A stretch of DNA of 64,000 nucleotides from LMUY01 sp964247705 (GCA_964247705.1 CAXTVQ010000011.1:1-64000), one strand, 5' to 3'. Counted from the first letter of the stretch, positions 8,326 through 17,888 are shown. Program-made: numbers and translations. Notes: a model not told the origin generated them from the letters alone.

Positions 8326-9438
8326 TCACTCCGCCTTCTTCTGCGGCCGGATGCCCAACTGCGTCAGCATCGTGTTGCGCGTCTCCTCGCTCGCGACGAC
8401 CTCCTCCAGCAGTTCCGGCCAGGTCAAGCGGGCCCGCCGGATGGCTTCGTCCAACGTCAGCGACAGCGGCGACTGCGGTTCGGACTTACGGAAGTAGTCG
8501 GCGATCTTGGACAGTTCGTGCAGCATGTCGTCGCGGTTCACCACCCGAGCGGTGATCGGGATCGCGACTGCCGCGCCGGCGGCTCCGGATGTTTCAGTCA
8601 TCTCCGCCACCTCGGGTTCGGCGGCCAACTCGGTCCGGGCCGGTGCGAACCGCATGACCGCGGCCAGCAACTCGCCCAGCAGGTCGCGCACCCGGCCTGT
8701 CGAAGGTGCGTCGCTGCCGGCTTTCTCGTCCAGCACCGCCGTCATCTGGGTCCAGGCCAGGATCGCTGCGTCGACCTCGTCCCGCAACTGGGCGAAATGG
8801 CCGGCGCCCGCAGCCTTGGCATCCGTCTCGACGGTGGCGAACGGCATGATGCCCGCCGCCAGACGAGCCTTCTTGCGTGCGGCGTCGCCGATCTTCTCCA
8901 CCTCCTCGGCCTGGAAATATTGCCAGAACGTCAGCTCCGACCCATCGCCGCGGGTGAACATGACCTGCTTGCGGATCGCTTGAGCGAGTGTGCCTTCGCC
9001 GGTGATGCCACTGAGGCCGGAGATCGGCACGACCAGCGTGGCCAACCCGTCCTCGTCGGGGGTAGGGAAGAGGCCGCTGTCCCAGAACTCCCCCGCTAGC
9101 CCGCCGATCACCCGCGCGCCGGCCGTAAGCCCTGCGAGGCCGCCTTCGCGCACCAGCGCTTCCGTCAGCCATGCCGCAACCTCGAGGTCTTTCGCACGCT
9201 CGCGCAGGATCTTGATCGAGAGGTCGCGCACGGTCCGCCACTGCTGCGGAGAGGCGCCGGCGTCGGCCGCGTCGCCGTCGGAGCGCCGTTCGGCATCGCG
9301 CGCTTCGGCGCGAGCGTCGCGCAGCCGGTAATACATCGACTGAGCCGATGCGTCTTCCCGCGGATCGACGCCTGCGGCGGCCGAACCCTCGAACGGCTGC
9401 AACAGATCCTCGACGTCAACATCAACATCCAAGGCCAC
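8326..9438 (-). CDS. tssA: T6SS cap/baseplate-associated protein TssA (ImpA N-terminal family)
   Basis: This 370-aa protein carries the ImpA_N region. The early DPREDASAQSMYYRLRDARAEAR and the LSIKILRERAKDLEVAAWLTEALVRE segment near residue 70 are diagnostic, followed by FWDSGLFPTPDEDG. TssA proteins prime and cap tail polymerisation. The C terminus ends with the ITARVVNRDDMLHELSKIADYFRKSEPQSP type of domain common in short TssAs. The GTG start at 9438 has a GGAG site 7 nt upstream on the minus strand. It converges with tssG and diverges from clpV. Confidence 0.92.
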   Translation of the reverse strand: MALDVDVDVEDLLQPFEGSAAAGVDPREDASAQSMYYRLRDARAEARDAERRSDGDAADAGASPQQWRTVRDLSIKILRERAKDLEVAAWLTEALVREGGLAGLTAGARVIGGLAGEFWDSGLFPTPDEDGLATLVVPISGLSGITGEGTLAQAIRKQVMFTRGDGSELTFWQYFQAEEVEKIGDAARKKARLAAGIMPFATVETDAKAAGAGHFAQLRDEVDAAILAWTQMTAVLDEKAGSDAPSTGRVRDLLGELLAAVMRFAPARTELAAEPEVAEMTETSGAAGAAVAIPITARVVNRDDMLHELSKIADYFRKSEPQSPLSLTLDEAIRRARLTWPELLEEVVASEETRNTMLTQLGIRPQKKAE

Positions 9439-9556
9439 TGACTTACTCCGCTATGTGTGCTTGTGTGCCAGGCTCTAGACTCTCGTGCTCTGAGCATCTA
9501 GCGTACCGGTGCGCTGCCGTATCAAGGCAGCCGGGGCTCGGGGGATATGTGAGACG
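9439..9556. promoter_or_regulatory. Divergent intergenic region between tssA and clpV
   Basis: This 118-bp spacer separates tssA (minus) from clpV (plus) and must carry promoters in both directions unless readthrough supplies them. No convincing -35/-10 pair was found by eye. In-frame upstream codons could extend clpV to a GTG at 9509, but family alignment favours the ATG at 9557, which leaves this stretch non-coding. Confidence 0.3.
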
Positions 9557-12193
9557 ATGGCTGCGCTAGATCTCAAATCCCTGGTCAGCCGCTTTGACGA
9601 GACATGCCGGCGCAGCCTGGAGGCGGCTGCCGGTTTCACTCTCTCGCGTAGCCACTACAATGTCGAGATTGAGCACTGGCTGGCCAAGTTGCTGGACGTC
9701 TCTGGCGGCGACGTCGAACTCGTGCTGCGCCATTACGAAGTGGACGAGGGGCGGCTGCGCACTGATTTGAACCGTGCGTTCGACAAGATGAAAACCGGCA
9801 ACGCTCGTGCGCCGGGTCTGTCGCCGGACATCGTGGACGCCGCGAAGCAGGCCTGGCTGCTCGCTTCGGTCGAGCATGGCCTGTCCCGGCTGCGTTCGGG
9901 CCATCTGCTTTGGGCGCTGCTGGCGGACGAGACGCTATCACGCCGCACGCGGGAGATATCGGGCCAGTTCGCGCGTATCCAGCCGGATGCGTTGAAGCGC
10001 GATCTGCTGACCATTACCGCCGGCGGGGCGGAGGCTGCCTCGGTTTCCGCGGCCGCTCCCGGCGACACCGCCGGCGGCGCTGCGCCGGGTGCGCCGGTTG
10101 GCACCACCGCGCTCGACCAGTTTACCCAGGATCTCACGGCGAAGGCGCGCGAAGGCAAGATCGACCCGATCCTTGGCCGTGATTTCGAGATCCGGCAAGT
10201 GATCGACATCCTGACCCGGCGCCGCCAGAACAACCCCATCCTCACCGGCGAGGCGGGCGTCGGCAAGACGGCGGTGGTGGAAGGCTTCGCGTTGCGCATC
10301 GCAGCGGGGGACGTGCCCCCGGCCCTGAAGGACGTGACGCTGCGCACGCTCGACCTCGGCTTGCTGCAAGCCGGCGCGGGCGTGAAGGGCGAGTTCGAGA
10401 ACCGGTTAAAATCGGTGATCGAGGAGACCAAGGCCAGCCCTAAGCCGGTCATCCTGTTCATCGACGAGGCGCATACCCTGATCGGTGCGGGCGGTTCCGC
10501 CGGGCAGGGCGATGCCGCCAACTTGCTCAAGCCCGCTTTGGCCCGTGGCGAGTTGCGCACCGTCGCCGCCACGACCTGGGCCGAATACAAGAAGTATTTC
10601 GAGAAGGATGCCGCCCTGACCCGGCGCTTCCAGACCGTGATCGTCGACGAGCCGACCGAGCCGGTCGCCATCGCGATGATCCGTGGCCTGGTGGGCACGC
10701 TCGAGAAGCACCACAAGGTCCGCATCCTTGATGAAGCGGTGAGCGAAGCGGTGCGGCTATCGGCACGCTTCATCCCGTCGCGTCAGTTGCCGGACAAGGC
10801 GGTGTCGCTGATCGACACGGCCTGCGCGCGCGTCAGCATGAGCCAAGCGACCGTGCCCGCCGCGATCGAGGATCTGCAACGCCGCACGGACTTGATCGCT
10901 ACCGAACTCGGGATCCTCGAACGCGAGGCGTTGGCCGGTGCGCCCAACGAAGCGCGCCAGGAGGAGTTGCGGACCGAGCGCGCTTCGATCAAGGACAAGC
11001 TCGTTGCACTCGACACGCGTTGGCAGAAGGAGAAGGAACTGACGGCCGGCATGGCCGAGGCTCGTAGCGCGCTCGAGGCTGGCGCCGGGGATAGTGCGGT
11101 GCAAGCCGTCGAGCGCGACAAGCTTGCCGCATTGACGCTCGAGTTGCGGGCGCTGCAAGGCGAACATCCGCTGATCCATCCGGTGGTGGACGGCCAGGCG
11201 GTGGCCGAAATCGTGGAAAGCTGGACCGGCATCCCCGCCGGCCGCATGCGCAGCGATGAAATCCGCACTGTGCTGGCGTTGAAGCAGCGTATGGAAGCGC
11301 GCGTCATCGGCCAGCCGCACGCGCTGGAGGCTGTGGCGCAAGCGATCCAGACCTCACGCGCGAAACTGACCGACCCGCGTAAGCCGATCGGCGTGTTCTT
11401 GATGGTAGGGACCTCGGGCGTTGGGAAAACCGAGACCGCGCTCGCCTTGGCCGACCTGCTGTATGGCGGCGAGCAGAACATGACCACCATCAACATGACC
11501 GAGTTCAAAGAGGAGCATAAGGTCAGTTTGCTGATGGGCAGCCCGCCGGGTTACGTCGGCTACGGCGAGGGCGGCATCCTGACGGAGGCGGTTCGGCGCC
11601 GGCCGTATTCGGTGATCTTGCTGGACGAGATGGAAAAGGCCCATCCCGGCGTGCAGGACGTGTTCTTCCAGGTGTTCGACAAGGGCAACATGAAGGACGG
11701 CGAAGGCCGCGATATCGACTTCAAGAACTGTGTCATCATCATGACATCCAATGCCGGCACCGATCTGATCGGCAAGCTGTTTGCCGACCCGGAAAGCGCA
11801 CCCGATGCCGCCGGCCTTGCGGAGGCGCTGCGCCCCGAACTGCAGAAGGTGTTCAAGCCGGCATTCCTGGGCCGCGTGTCGCTCGTGCCATACTTCCCGC
11901 TGTCGCCGGATATCATCCGCCGGATCGTCGGCATGCAGCTCGAACGGATCCGCAAGCGCGTCTGGGACAGTTATCGTGCCACGATGTCCTGGCCGCAGGA
12001 TTTGGTTGACGAGATCGCCCGGCGCTGCACGGAAAGCGCGTCCGGTGCGCGCAATGTGGAGAACATCCTCTCCCGTGGCTTGCTGCCCGAGTTGTCGGGG
12101 CATGTGTTGGGTCGGTTAGCCGAGGGCGAAACGATCAAAGATGTCCGTGTCGGGATAGAATCATCCGGCGCGTTCAGCTATCAGCTCGACTGA
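9557..12193 (+). CDS. clpV: T6SS sheath-recycling AAA+ ATPase ClpV (TssH)
   Basis: This 878-aa ClpB-type double AAA+ ATPase disassembles contracted TssB/TssC sheaths. It has an N-terminal Clp_N-like domain, a first Walker A GEAGVGKTAVV near residue 231 with Walker B VILFIDEAHTL near 297, a middle coiled-coil region, a second Walker A GTSGVGKTETAL near 617 and Walker B VILLDEMEKAHP near 685, then a ClpB D2-small domain. I chose the ATG at 9557, giving MAALDLKSLVSRFDE, the usual ClpV opening. The in-frame GTG at 9509 would add 16 atypical residues. Confidence 0.96.
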   Translation: MAALDLKSLVSRFDETCRRSLEAAAGFTLSRSHYNVEIEHWLAKLLDVSGGDVELVLRHYEVDEGRLRTDLNRAFDKMKTGNARAPGLSPDIVDAAKQAWLLASVEHGLSRLRSGHLLWALLADETLSRRTREISGQFARIQPDALKRDLLTITAGGAEAASVSAAAPGDTAGGAAPGAPVGTTALDQFTQDLTAKAREGKIDPILGRDFEIRQVIDILTRRRQNNPILTGEAGVGKTAVVEGFALRIAAGDVPPALKDVTLRTLDLGLLQAGAGVKGEFENRLKSVIEETKASPKPVILFIDEAHTLIGAGGSAGQGDAANLLKPALARGELRTVAATTWAEYKKYFEKDAALTRRFQTVIVDEPTEPVAIAMIRGLVGTLEKHHKVRILDEAVSEAVRLSARFIPSRQLPDKAVSLIDTACARVSMSQATVPAAIEDLQRRTDLIATELGILEREALAGAPNEARQEELRTERASIKDKLVALDTRWQKEKELTAGMAEARSALEAGAGDSAVQAVERDKLAALTLELRALQGEHPLIHPVVDGQAVAEIVESWTGIPAGRMRSDEIRTVLALKQRMEARVIGQPHALEAVAQAIQTSRAKLTDPRKPIGVFLMVGTSGVGKTETALALADLLYGGEQNMTTINMTEFKEEHKVSLLMGSPPGYVGYGEGGILTEAVRRRPYSVILLDEMEKAHPGVQDVFFQVFDKGNMKDGEGRDIDFKNCVIIMTSNAGTDLIGKLFADPESAPDAAGLAEALRPELQKVFKPAFLGRVSLVPYFPLSPDIIRRIVGMQLERIRKRVWDSYRATMSWPQDLVDEIARRCTESASGARNVENILSRGLLPELSGHVLGRLAEGETIKDVRVGIESSGAFSYQLD

Positions 12194-12233
12194 GCTGTAG
12201 CCGCCGTCAACCAGATATTCGAAGGAGAGTGAA

Positions 12234-12716
12234 ATGGCAATTTACATGAACTACAACAGCCTCTCGCCCAAGGGTGACGTCACTGAGGGTGGGCACAAGG
12301 ACTGGGTCGAGCTGAGCTCGGTCCAGTGGGGCGTGGGCCGTGGGATTTCGAGCCCGACAGGCGCCAGTGCCGATCGTGAGTCGAGCGCGCCGAGCGTCAG
12401 CGAAGTGACGGTCACCAAGACGCAGGACGTCGCGACGATCGGCCTACTGACCGCGGCCTATCAGGGGGACGGCGTTCCCGTGCAAATCGATTTTACCCGC
12501 ACCAACAAGGACACGCAGGACGTCTTTCTCACAATAGAGCTGACGAACGTGATGATCAGCGGATATAGCATGAGCAGCGGCGGCGACCGCCCGGCCGAGA
12601 GCCTATCGCTGAACTTCACCAAGATCGAGGTGAAGGGTACCCAGATGGACGCAACTGGCGCCGGGTCGACGAACGCCAGCATCACCTACGACCTGTCGAC
12701 CGCAAAATCCACTTAA
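12234..12716 (+). CDS. hcp: T6SS inner-tube protein Hcp (TssD)
   Basis: This 160-aa Hcp forms the hexameric rings stacked into the expelled inner tube, and also chaperones small effectors. The N terminus, MAIYMNYNSLSPKGDVTEGGH, leads into KDWVELSSVQWGVGRGISSPTG, the family hallmark. The end, SLNFTKIEVKGTQ, is also typical. A strong GGAGAG ribosome-binding site lies just upstream of the ATG. It follows clpV by 40 nt and is followed by a hairpin. Confidence 0.96.
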   Translation: MAIYMNYNSLSPKGDVTEGGHKDWVELSSVQWGVGRGISSPTGASADRESSAPSVSEVTVTKTQDVATIGLLTAAYQGDGVPVQIDFTRTNKDTQDVFLTIELTNVMISGYSMSSGGDRPAESLSLNFTKIEVKGTQMDATGAGSTNASITYDLSTAKST

Positions 12717-12728
12717 GGCCGTCTGCAG

Positions 12729-12752
12729 TCGGGTGGGTTTCGGCCCGCCCGA
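12729..12752 (+). terminator. Hairpin downstream of hcp
   Basis: TCGGGTGGG (12729-12737) pairs with CCCGCCCGA (12744-12752) around a 6-nt TTTCGG loop, with one G-U wobble. It lies 12 nt after the hcp stop. No T-tract follows, so it may be an mRNA-stabilising 3' end or a non-canonical terminator that insulates hcp from the convergent tssM paralogue. Confidence 0.45.
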
Positions 12753-12799
12753 TGACACCGTCGCCGAGATGTTTCATAGGAGATGCCTGAGCCGGCTCT

Positions 12800-12832
12800 A
12801 GGGGGCTCGGGAGACGTCCGGGTCAGCCCCCT
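12800..12832. terminator. Inverted repeat between hcp and the convergent tssM paralogue
   Basis: AGGGGGCT (12800-12807) and AGCCCCCT (12825-12832) form an 8-bp perfect stem around a 17-nt loop. The repeat lies between two convergent genes and could act as a bidirectional transcription end for hcp and for the minus-strand tssM paralogue, which stops at 12883. No T-run is present on either side. Confidence 0.35.
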
Positions 12833-12882
12833 CCAGACCTGTGCCGCTCTCGCATCACAGCGGCGATCTCGCACTCAGCCAC

Positions 12883-15573
12883 TCACTTCGACCGCAACGC
12901 TGCGGACGAGTCCGCGATGGTGGTCAGCCAGCGGCGCAACGGGTTCGGCCAGCGTTGTGCGTTCGTCCGCAGAGCCGCGATTGGATCGGTTGTGCCCGCG
13001 GCAGGTGCGGGAGCGTTGATCGCGGCTGCCGCCATCTTGGCCAGCAACTGCTGCACGTCCGTCAGCGACCGCAGTGCTTGATCGATCGGGGCGCCGGGCC
13101 CCGACCCAACGAGATCGATCAACGGCTGGTAGTGCGCCGCGATCGCGGAGGCGGGCGGTGGGACCGAACCAGCGCGGCCGAACGCGCCCGACACGGCGGA
13201 GATGAGGCCTCCCGGTGCTGGCAACGTCACCTGCTGCACGATTCCGGTCAGCAAGGTGCGGATCGGCGATTGCGGCGAGGTTACGACGTAGAGATCCTGC
13301 GCCGCCTGACTGACGCTGGTCAGCGGCACCAGTTGCAGGTCGTCCAGCAAGCCGTCCCATGCCCGTTGGAAGTCGGCTTGATACAGGCCGTTCACCTCGG
13401 TTTCGAGCGCTGCCATCTTGGCGCTGTCATCGGCGACACCGGTCTTGGCGCCGACCACCCAGCTCTCGGCCGCCACTGCGCGGATTGCCGGAGCCAGCGC
13501 GGGAAGGTACGCGCCGTAGAAGCCGGCCGGCGTCAGGAAGCCCGGCACGCCTTCGTCCAGCGGATGGCCGGAGGTGCGGGCAAACAGCACTGCACCGAGC
13601 GGGCCCATGGCATCGCGCGGCCGCCAGGCTGGCACGGCGGCGGCCGGAGCAGCGCGCCGGATGCGGCCGTAAACGCGCGCCGCGGGCGACACCCGGCCGA
13701 ATACCGATCGGGCCTGTTCCACCAAGGCGCCATCCAGCGCCACCGCGGGCAGCGGGACAGCCAGCAACGCGTCAAGATGCTGCGATAGCCGGTCGCGCAC
13801 ACCCTCGAGGCCAGGGCCGCCATAAGTCGATTGCCAGTCCAGCCGCATCCATTCACCAACGAGCCCGGGGTCGAGGGGACCGGCGCCGCCGAGCATCAGG
13901 TAGACGCGGGTCGCCTCGTAGCAGAACTCCGGCCGGTCGAGCGCTCCGGCGATCTGCCCCTCCAGGCGGCGCATCAGCCGGGGCAGCAGATCGTGCTGCA
14001 ATGCCGCGCGGTACGTCGTGCGCCCGATCTGCCCGAGCGCGCCCGCCTGGTTCAGCCCGTCGCCGGGTGGGCGCGTGTCAGCCTCGAACGGCATCTCCCG
14101 CGCATGATCGAGCAGCGGCAGCAAGGCGGGCAGGTCTGTGTCGGCCACCGGGTCCAGGGAGTGACGGGCAGCTTCCGCGGCCTGTGCCGCCAGCGACGTC
14201 TGCACTTGGCGCTGCTGGTCGAGACCGCTGGCCCGCAACTGCCAGGTCACGGCGCAGGCAGCAAGAGTGGCCAGCGTCACGGCTGCGAACCCGCCACCGC
14301 GCAGCAGCAGGCGGCGCCGCACCACCGCTGGTTGGGATGACACCAGCATCGCCTCGCCCGGCAGCACCTCGGCCAGCAGGCGGTGTAGGAAGTAACTACG
14401 TCCACGCTCCGGCCGCAGGCTCGGCAGCCGGGCAGGGGAGACCCCGAAGGCGCGGGCCAGCACGCCTGTCAGCCGGTCGACCGGCGTTCCCTCCTGCGTG
14501 CCCGAGGTCAGGTACACGCCCCGCAGCAACGGTGCCGGCCGCAGCTTCGAGCCGCCGAAGGTTTCGGCCACGAAGGCAGCGAGCGGCCCGGCCAGGCTTG
14601 CGATTTGGGCAGGGAACCCGGCGATCAGCCGCCGGCGCTCCGGGCTGCGTTCGGCCTGCAAACGCGGCACCACGCGCTCGTCCAGGCGGTTGACGAGCGC
14701 GTTCAACGCTTGTTCGGTGTCCGGAGCGGGCCAGGGGCGCCGGCGGCCCAAGGCGAAGGTCGTGCCCCAGACCTGGCCGCGCCGCTCCACGTCCAGGTCG
14801 TCGAAGAACTCGGTGAACCCGGCGACCAGGTCGGTTTTGGTGAACATCATATAGACAGGCAGGTCTTTTTTCAGGCGCGCACCCAGTTCCTCCACCCGGG
14901 CGCGGATGGCTTGCGCATGGGCCGTGCGTATCGGCGGCGGCGCGCCCGCGATCTCCTGCGCCGCAATGGCCACGATGATGCCGTTCAGTGGCTGGCGCGG
15001 CCGGGTGCGTTGCAGCAAGTCCAGGAAGGCGTACCAGCCAGCACGATCGACCCCGGCGTCACTATCCTGGGTGGTATAGCGCCCCGCCGTGTCGATCAGC
15101 ACCGCCCGGTCGGTAAACCACCAATCGCAGCTTCGCGTGCCGCCCACCCCCGCCAGATGTGCGCCGCCGGCACCCTCGGCCAGCGGAAAGGACAAACCGG
15201 CGTTCAGCAGGGCCGTCGTCTTGCCCGCACCCGGCGGCCCGATGATCACGTACCATGGCTGGCCATGCAGCAGCCGCGCGCCCTTCAGAGTTTTGAGCGC
15301 GTCGGCGAACCGCTCGCGCAGCCCGGCCGCTTCGTCCGCCAGATCGTTGCTGCTGCCGAGCAGACCCTGCTCGAGCGCGCTCTCACGCCGGGTGCGGCGG
15401 ATGTATGACCAGAGCGTCGTGCCGGCCCAGGCCAGCAGTGCCACCCCGCACAGCACGAGACGCACGGCCGCGCCGTCGAGGCCCGGAACCAGGGGACCCA
15501 AGAACCAGATCAGGGCGCTCGCCAGGATCGTTCCAGCCAGCCAAATCGCGGCATTCGGCAGAGTCGCGCGCAT
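12883..15573 (-). CDS. tssM1: Shortened TssM (IcmF) paralogue lacking the C-terminal domain
   Basis: This 896-aa IcmF-family inner-membrane protein is closely related to the full-length TssM at 25923-29447. It has two N-terminal membrane helices, an intact Walker A GPPGAGKTTAL (about residues 112-122), the CDWWFTDRAVLIDTAGRY block, a third helix near residue 430 and the periplasmic helical region. It stops after RRWLTTIADSSAALRSK, where the full-length copy continues for about 230 residues. The three minus-strand frames after the stop, up to hcp, do not encode the missing part. I chose the ATG at 15573 because it aligns with the paralogue and has a GAGG site; upstream in-frame ATGs at 15609 and 15669 are possible. 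Confidence 0.88.
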   Translation of the reverse strand: MRATLPNAAIWLAGTILASALIWFLGPLVPGLDGAAVRLVLCGVALLAWAGTTLWSYIRRTRRESALEQGLLGSSNDLADEAAGLRERFADALKTLKGARLLHGQPWYVIIGPPGAGKTTALLNAGLSFPLAEGAGGAHLAGVGGTRSCDWWFTDRAVLIDTAGRYTTQDSDAGVDRAGWYAFLDLLQRTRPRQPLNGIIVAIAAQEIAGAPPPIRTAHAQAIRARVEELGARLKKDLPVYMMFTKTDLVAGFTEFFDDLDVERRGQVWGTTFALGRRRPWPAPDTEQALNALVNRLDERVVPRLQAERSPERRRLIAGFPAQIASLAGPLAAFVAETFGGSKLRPAPLLRGVYLTSGTQEGTPVDRLTGVLARAFGVSPARLPSLRPERGRSYFLHRLLAEVLPGEAMLVSSQPAVVRRRLLLRGGGFAAVTLATLAACAVTWQLRASGLDQQRQVQTSLAAQAAEAARHSLDPVADTDLPALLPLLDHAREMPFEADTRPPGDGLNQAGALGQIGRTTYRAALQHDLLPRLMRRLEGQIAGALDRPEFCYEATRVYLMLGGAGPLDPGLVGEWMRLDWQSTYGGPGLEGVRDRLSQHLDALLAVPLPAVALDGALVEQARSVFGRVSPAARVYGRIRRAAPAAAVPAWRPRDAMGPLGAVLFARTSGHPLDEGVPGFLTPAGFYGAYLPALAPAIRAVAAESWVVGAKTGVADDSAKMAALETEVNGLYQADFQRAWDGLLDDLQLVPLTSVSQAAQDLYVVTSPQSPIRTLLTGIVQQVTLPAPGGLISAVSGAFGRAGSVPPPASAIAAHYQPLIDLVGSGPGAPIDQALRSLTDVQQLLAKMAAAAINAPAPAAGTTDPIAALRTNAQRWPNPLRRWLTTIADSSAALRSK

Positions 15574-15732
15574 CGGCCGTGACGTCCTCGCTTTTCCCCT
15601 CGGTGCCATTCGGTAACGCTTTTCCAGCGCATGTGTAAGGGTGCATGCTGACGCGGCCGCATCGCGCACCCTTGTTCCGAGGTTTCGACTCTGGCTGCGA
15701 TCCCTTCACCCACCATCCTCAGCACCGATGAG
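15574..15732. promoter_or_regulatory. Divergent intergenic region between the tssM paralogue and the effector operon
   Basis: About 160 bp separates the two divergent genes if tssM1 starts at 15573. The minus-strand frame is open through part of it, so some may be tssM1 leader. The plus-strand frame of the glucosaminidase is open upstream of its ATG to at least 15661, and a GAGG at 15680-15683 precedes a CTG at 15691. No clear sigma70 promoter was recognised. Confidence 0.25.
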
Positions 15733-16473
15733 ATGGGCCGCGTCGCCCCGCCGATCGTGCGGTCTGTCGGCCGCGATGCGGTCAACGCGCCGCTGGACGT
15801 GTTCATCATCCAGTCGTTGTTGAACGACCGCCTGCCCAAGCCGCACTCCCCCGTGCCGGTGACGGGTAGCGCCGATATCGGAACGACGCTTGCGATCGAG
15901 GCGTACCAGGCCGTCGTAATGAACATGGTGCCACCAACGGGGACGGTGGAGCCTGGCAGCGTGACCTACTACTCGCTCGCGTCCCGCCCGTTGGTGGAGC
16001 CGCAGCGTTCGGCCACGACCGGTCATTTCGGCCGCGTGCCGGCGGATGTGGGGGACGCGGCGCGGGTGTCGTTCAAGCAATGGGGCGTGCCCGCCTCGGT
16101 CACCATCGCGCAATGGGCGGTGGAGAGCGCCTGGGGAGCCGCCATGCCGCCCGGCAGCAACAATCCGTTCGGGATCAAGGCAGTGGGCGAACAGCCGGGG
16201 GTGGAGAGCCTGACGCGCGAGGTGCTTTCGGGCCAGAGCGTCACGATCTCGGCCAGGTTCCGGCAGTTCGCTTCGCTGTCCGAGGCGTTCGACCTGCATG
16301 GCAAGTTGCTGGCGACCGGCGCGCCATACAAGCCGGCGATGGCGAAGAAGAACGATCCGGACGCGTTCGCCGATGCGCTGACGGGGGTGTACGCCACCGA
16401 TCCGCAATATGGCACGACGCTGAAATACGTGATCCACACGTACGGGATGGATCAGTTTGACCGCTCACAGTAG
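15733..16473 (+). CDS. Putative T6SS peptidoglycan effector, FlgJ-like glucosaminidase
   Basis: This 246-aa protein has two parts. Residues about 15-85 resemble a small peptidoglycan-binding-like helical module (FIIQSLLNDRLP to SVTYYSLAS). Residues about 100-246 form a FlgJ/GH73-type N-acetylglucosaminidase domain, with TIAQWAVESAWG giving the expected catalytic Glu at 131, then NNPFGIK, and FRQFASLSEAFDLHGKLL near 175. There is no signal peptide, as expected for a T6SS cargo. It lies directly upstream of a putative toxin/immunity pair and vgrG. No strong ribosome-binding site precedes the ATG, so translation might begin upstream at a CTG (15691). Confidence 0.75.
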   Translation: MGRVAPPIVRSVGRDAVNAPLDVFIIQSLLNDRLPKPHSPVPVTGSADIGTTLAIEAYQAVVMNMVPPTGTVEPGSVTYYSLASRPLVEPQRSATTGHFGRVPADVGDAARVSFKQWGVPASVTIAQWAVESAWGAAMPPGSNNPFGIKAVGEQPGVESLTREVLSGQSVTISARFRQFASLSEAFDLHGKLLATGAPYKPAMAKKNDPDAFADALTGVYATDPQYGTTLKYVIHTYGMDQFDRSQ

Positions 16474-16479
16474 CCCGCT

Positions 16480-17859
16480 GTGAGCGAGGCGCACGCGCTG
16501 TTCCGGGCGGAGTGCCACATCAGGCTGCCCGGCGGCGTGCTGGTGCTGGCGCCGCCGAACGCATTCGGTTCGGGCGCCACGAGCATCGCGGTGCCGGCCG
16601 ACGGGCCCGGTCGGTTGCGGCTGCTGGCGGGCCATGCGGAGGCGTTTGCGCGATTGCGCGCCGATTGGGCTGGGCTGGGCTTGCCGGGCGTGCCGGGCCG
16701 GTTGAGCGATGCCGAGATGTTGGCGCTGCTGGACAGGGCTATTGCCAGCCACCGTCTTGGCGTTGCCTTCTTTCCGCGGCCGGTGGACCCGCTGGACCGG
16801 ATCGCTGCCGACACCATCCCGCGCCAGCCTGCGCCGGCCGCCCAGGTAGCCGCGAAGGCGGTGCGCGACATGTCCCGGGCCGAGCGGATCGAGGCGGCGC
16901 TGAAGCGCGTACCGGCGCATTTGACCGGGGCGCTCAAGGACGCGTTCCTCGGGCTGATTTCGCCGACGTCGATCGCCATCACCGTGGCTGCCTTCGCGGG
17001 TCTGGCGGTGGCGCAGTTCTTCGGTTACGGCGAGGCGGCGGACGCCGTGCTGGCCGCCATCGCGTACGGCATCGCCGGGCTATCGGGCGTGCGTGCGCTG
17101 TACGACATGGTGGCGGCCACGGTGAACGCGGCGACCGCGACAACCGACACCGAGATCGATGCGGCGGCGCTGCGCCTGGCCAACGCCTTCGTGGTGTTGG
17201 GGATCGCGTTCCTGACCATCTTCATCACGCGTGCAGCGCGCAAGGCGGCGCAGGCGCGGGCGGCGCAAAGCGCACCGGTGCGGGACGATCCGCCTGCCCC
17301 GGCGCGACAGGCTGGCCGGTCGGCTGAACAACAACGACGCGCCCTGCCTCCCCCCAAGGACGCATCCGCCCCGGCAACGCCCGCCGATGAAGCTGCAGCT
17401 TTGCCAGGGCATGGCAATGCCCGCCATGGTGCGCAGACGACGCTCGATCAACAGACCACCCGCGTTCAGACCGGTGTTGCGCCCGATGGCGCGCTTGCGC
17501 CCACACCGAGGGCGACGCGGTTCGATAGTCCGGAAGCTGAACTCGACGCGGTGTCGCGCGCGCAGTCAGGCACCGCCGGACGCATCGCAGATGGAACGAC
17601 GAACGACTCGATCCGGGTCGGCCCTGACGGGGTTGCGCGCCTGCCGCGCGACAGTTCCGTCGTGACCGGCTACCCCGGCGGCTACGGTTCAGGCGTAGAA
17701 GTCATGCGCGACCCGGTAACGAACGCTCGTTTACCGGGGAGTCCCGTCATGCCGACGGGACAGGATCCGAATGCCCTTGTTGTGTTGCAGAAGAACCCGG
17801 CAAACGGTGTATGGGAGCCGATAACGCAGTACCCGACCAACAAACCGCCTGACCCGTAA
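16480..17859 (+). CDS. Putative polymorphic toxin with membrane segments and unassigned C-terminal domain
   Basis: This 459-aa protein matches no family I can name. Residues 1-110 form a unique N-terminal domain. Hydrophobic helices lie at about 161-181, 184-206 and 235-251. A low-complexity Ala/Pro/Arg linker (255-305) leads to a C-terminal domain (about 308-459) that opens with a His-rich GHGNARHGAQTT motif and contains ATRFDSPEAELDAV and LVVLQKNPANGVWEPITQYP. Membrane-helix region, linker, then compact C-terminal domain is the layout of polymorphic toxins. It starts with GTG 6 nt after the glucosaminidase and is followed by a small candidate immunity gene. A nuclease-type activity is possible but not shown. 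Confidence 0.6.
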   Translation: MSEAHALFRAECHIRLPGGVLVLAPPNAFGSGATSIAVPADGPGRLRLLAGHAEAFARLRADWAGLGLPGVPGRLSDAEMLALLDRAIASHRLGVAFFPRPVDPLDRIAADTIPRQPAPAAQVAAKAVRDMSRAERIEAALKRVPAHLTGALKDAFLGLISPTSIAITVAAFAGLAVAQFFGYGEAADAVLAAIAYGIAGLSGVRALYDMVAATVNAATATTDTEIDAAALRLANAFVVLGIAFLTIFITRAARKAAQARAAQSAPVRDDPPAPARQAGRSAEQQRRALPPPKDASAPATPADEAAALPGHGNARHGAQTTLDQQTTRVQTGVAPDGALAPTPRATRFDSPEAELDAVSRAQSGTAGRIADGTTNDSIRVGPDGVARLPRDSSVVTGYPGGYGSGVEVMRDPVTNARLPGSPVMPTGQDPNALVVLQKNPANGVWEPITQYPTNKPPDP

Positions 17860-17888
17860 CGATTGCAGCGATCCTGGAGGGACGTGCC

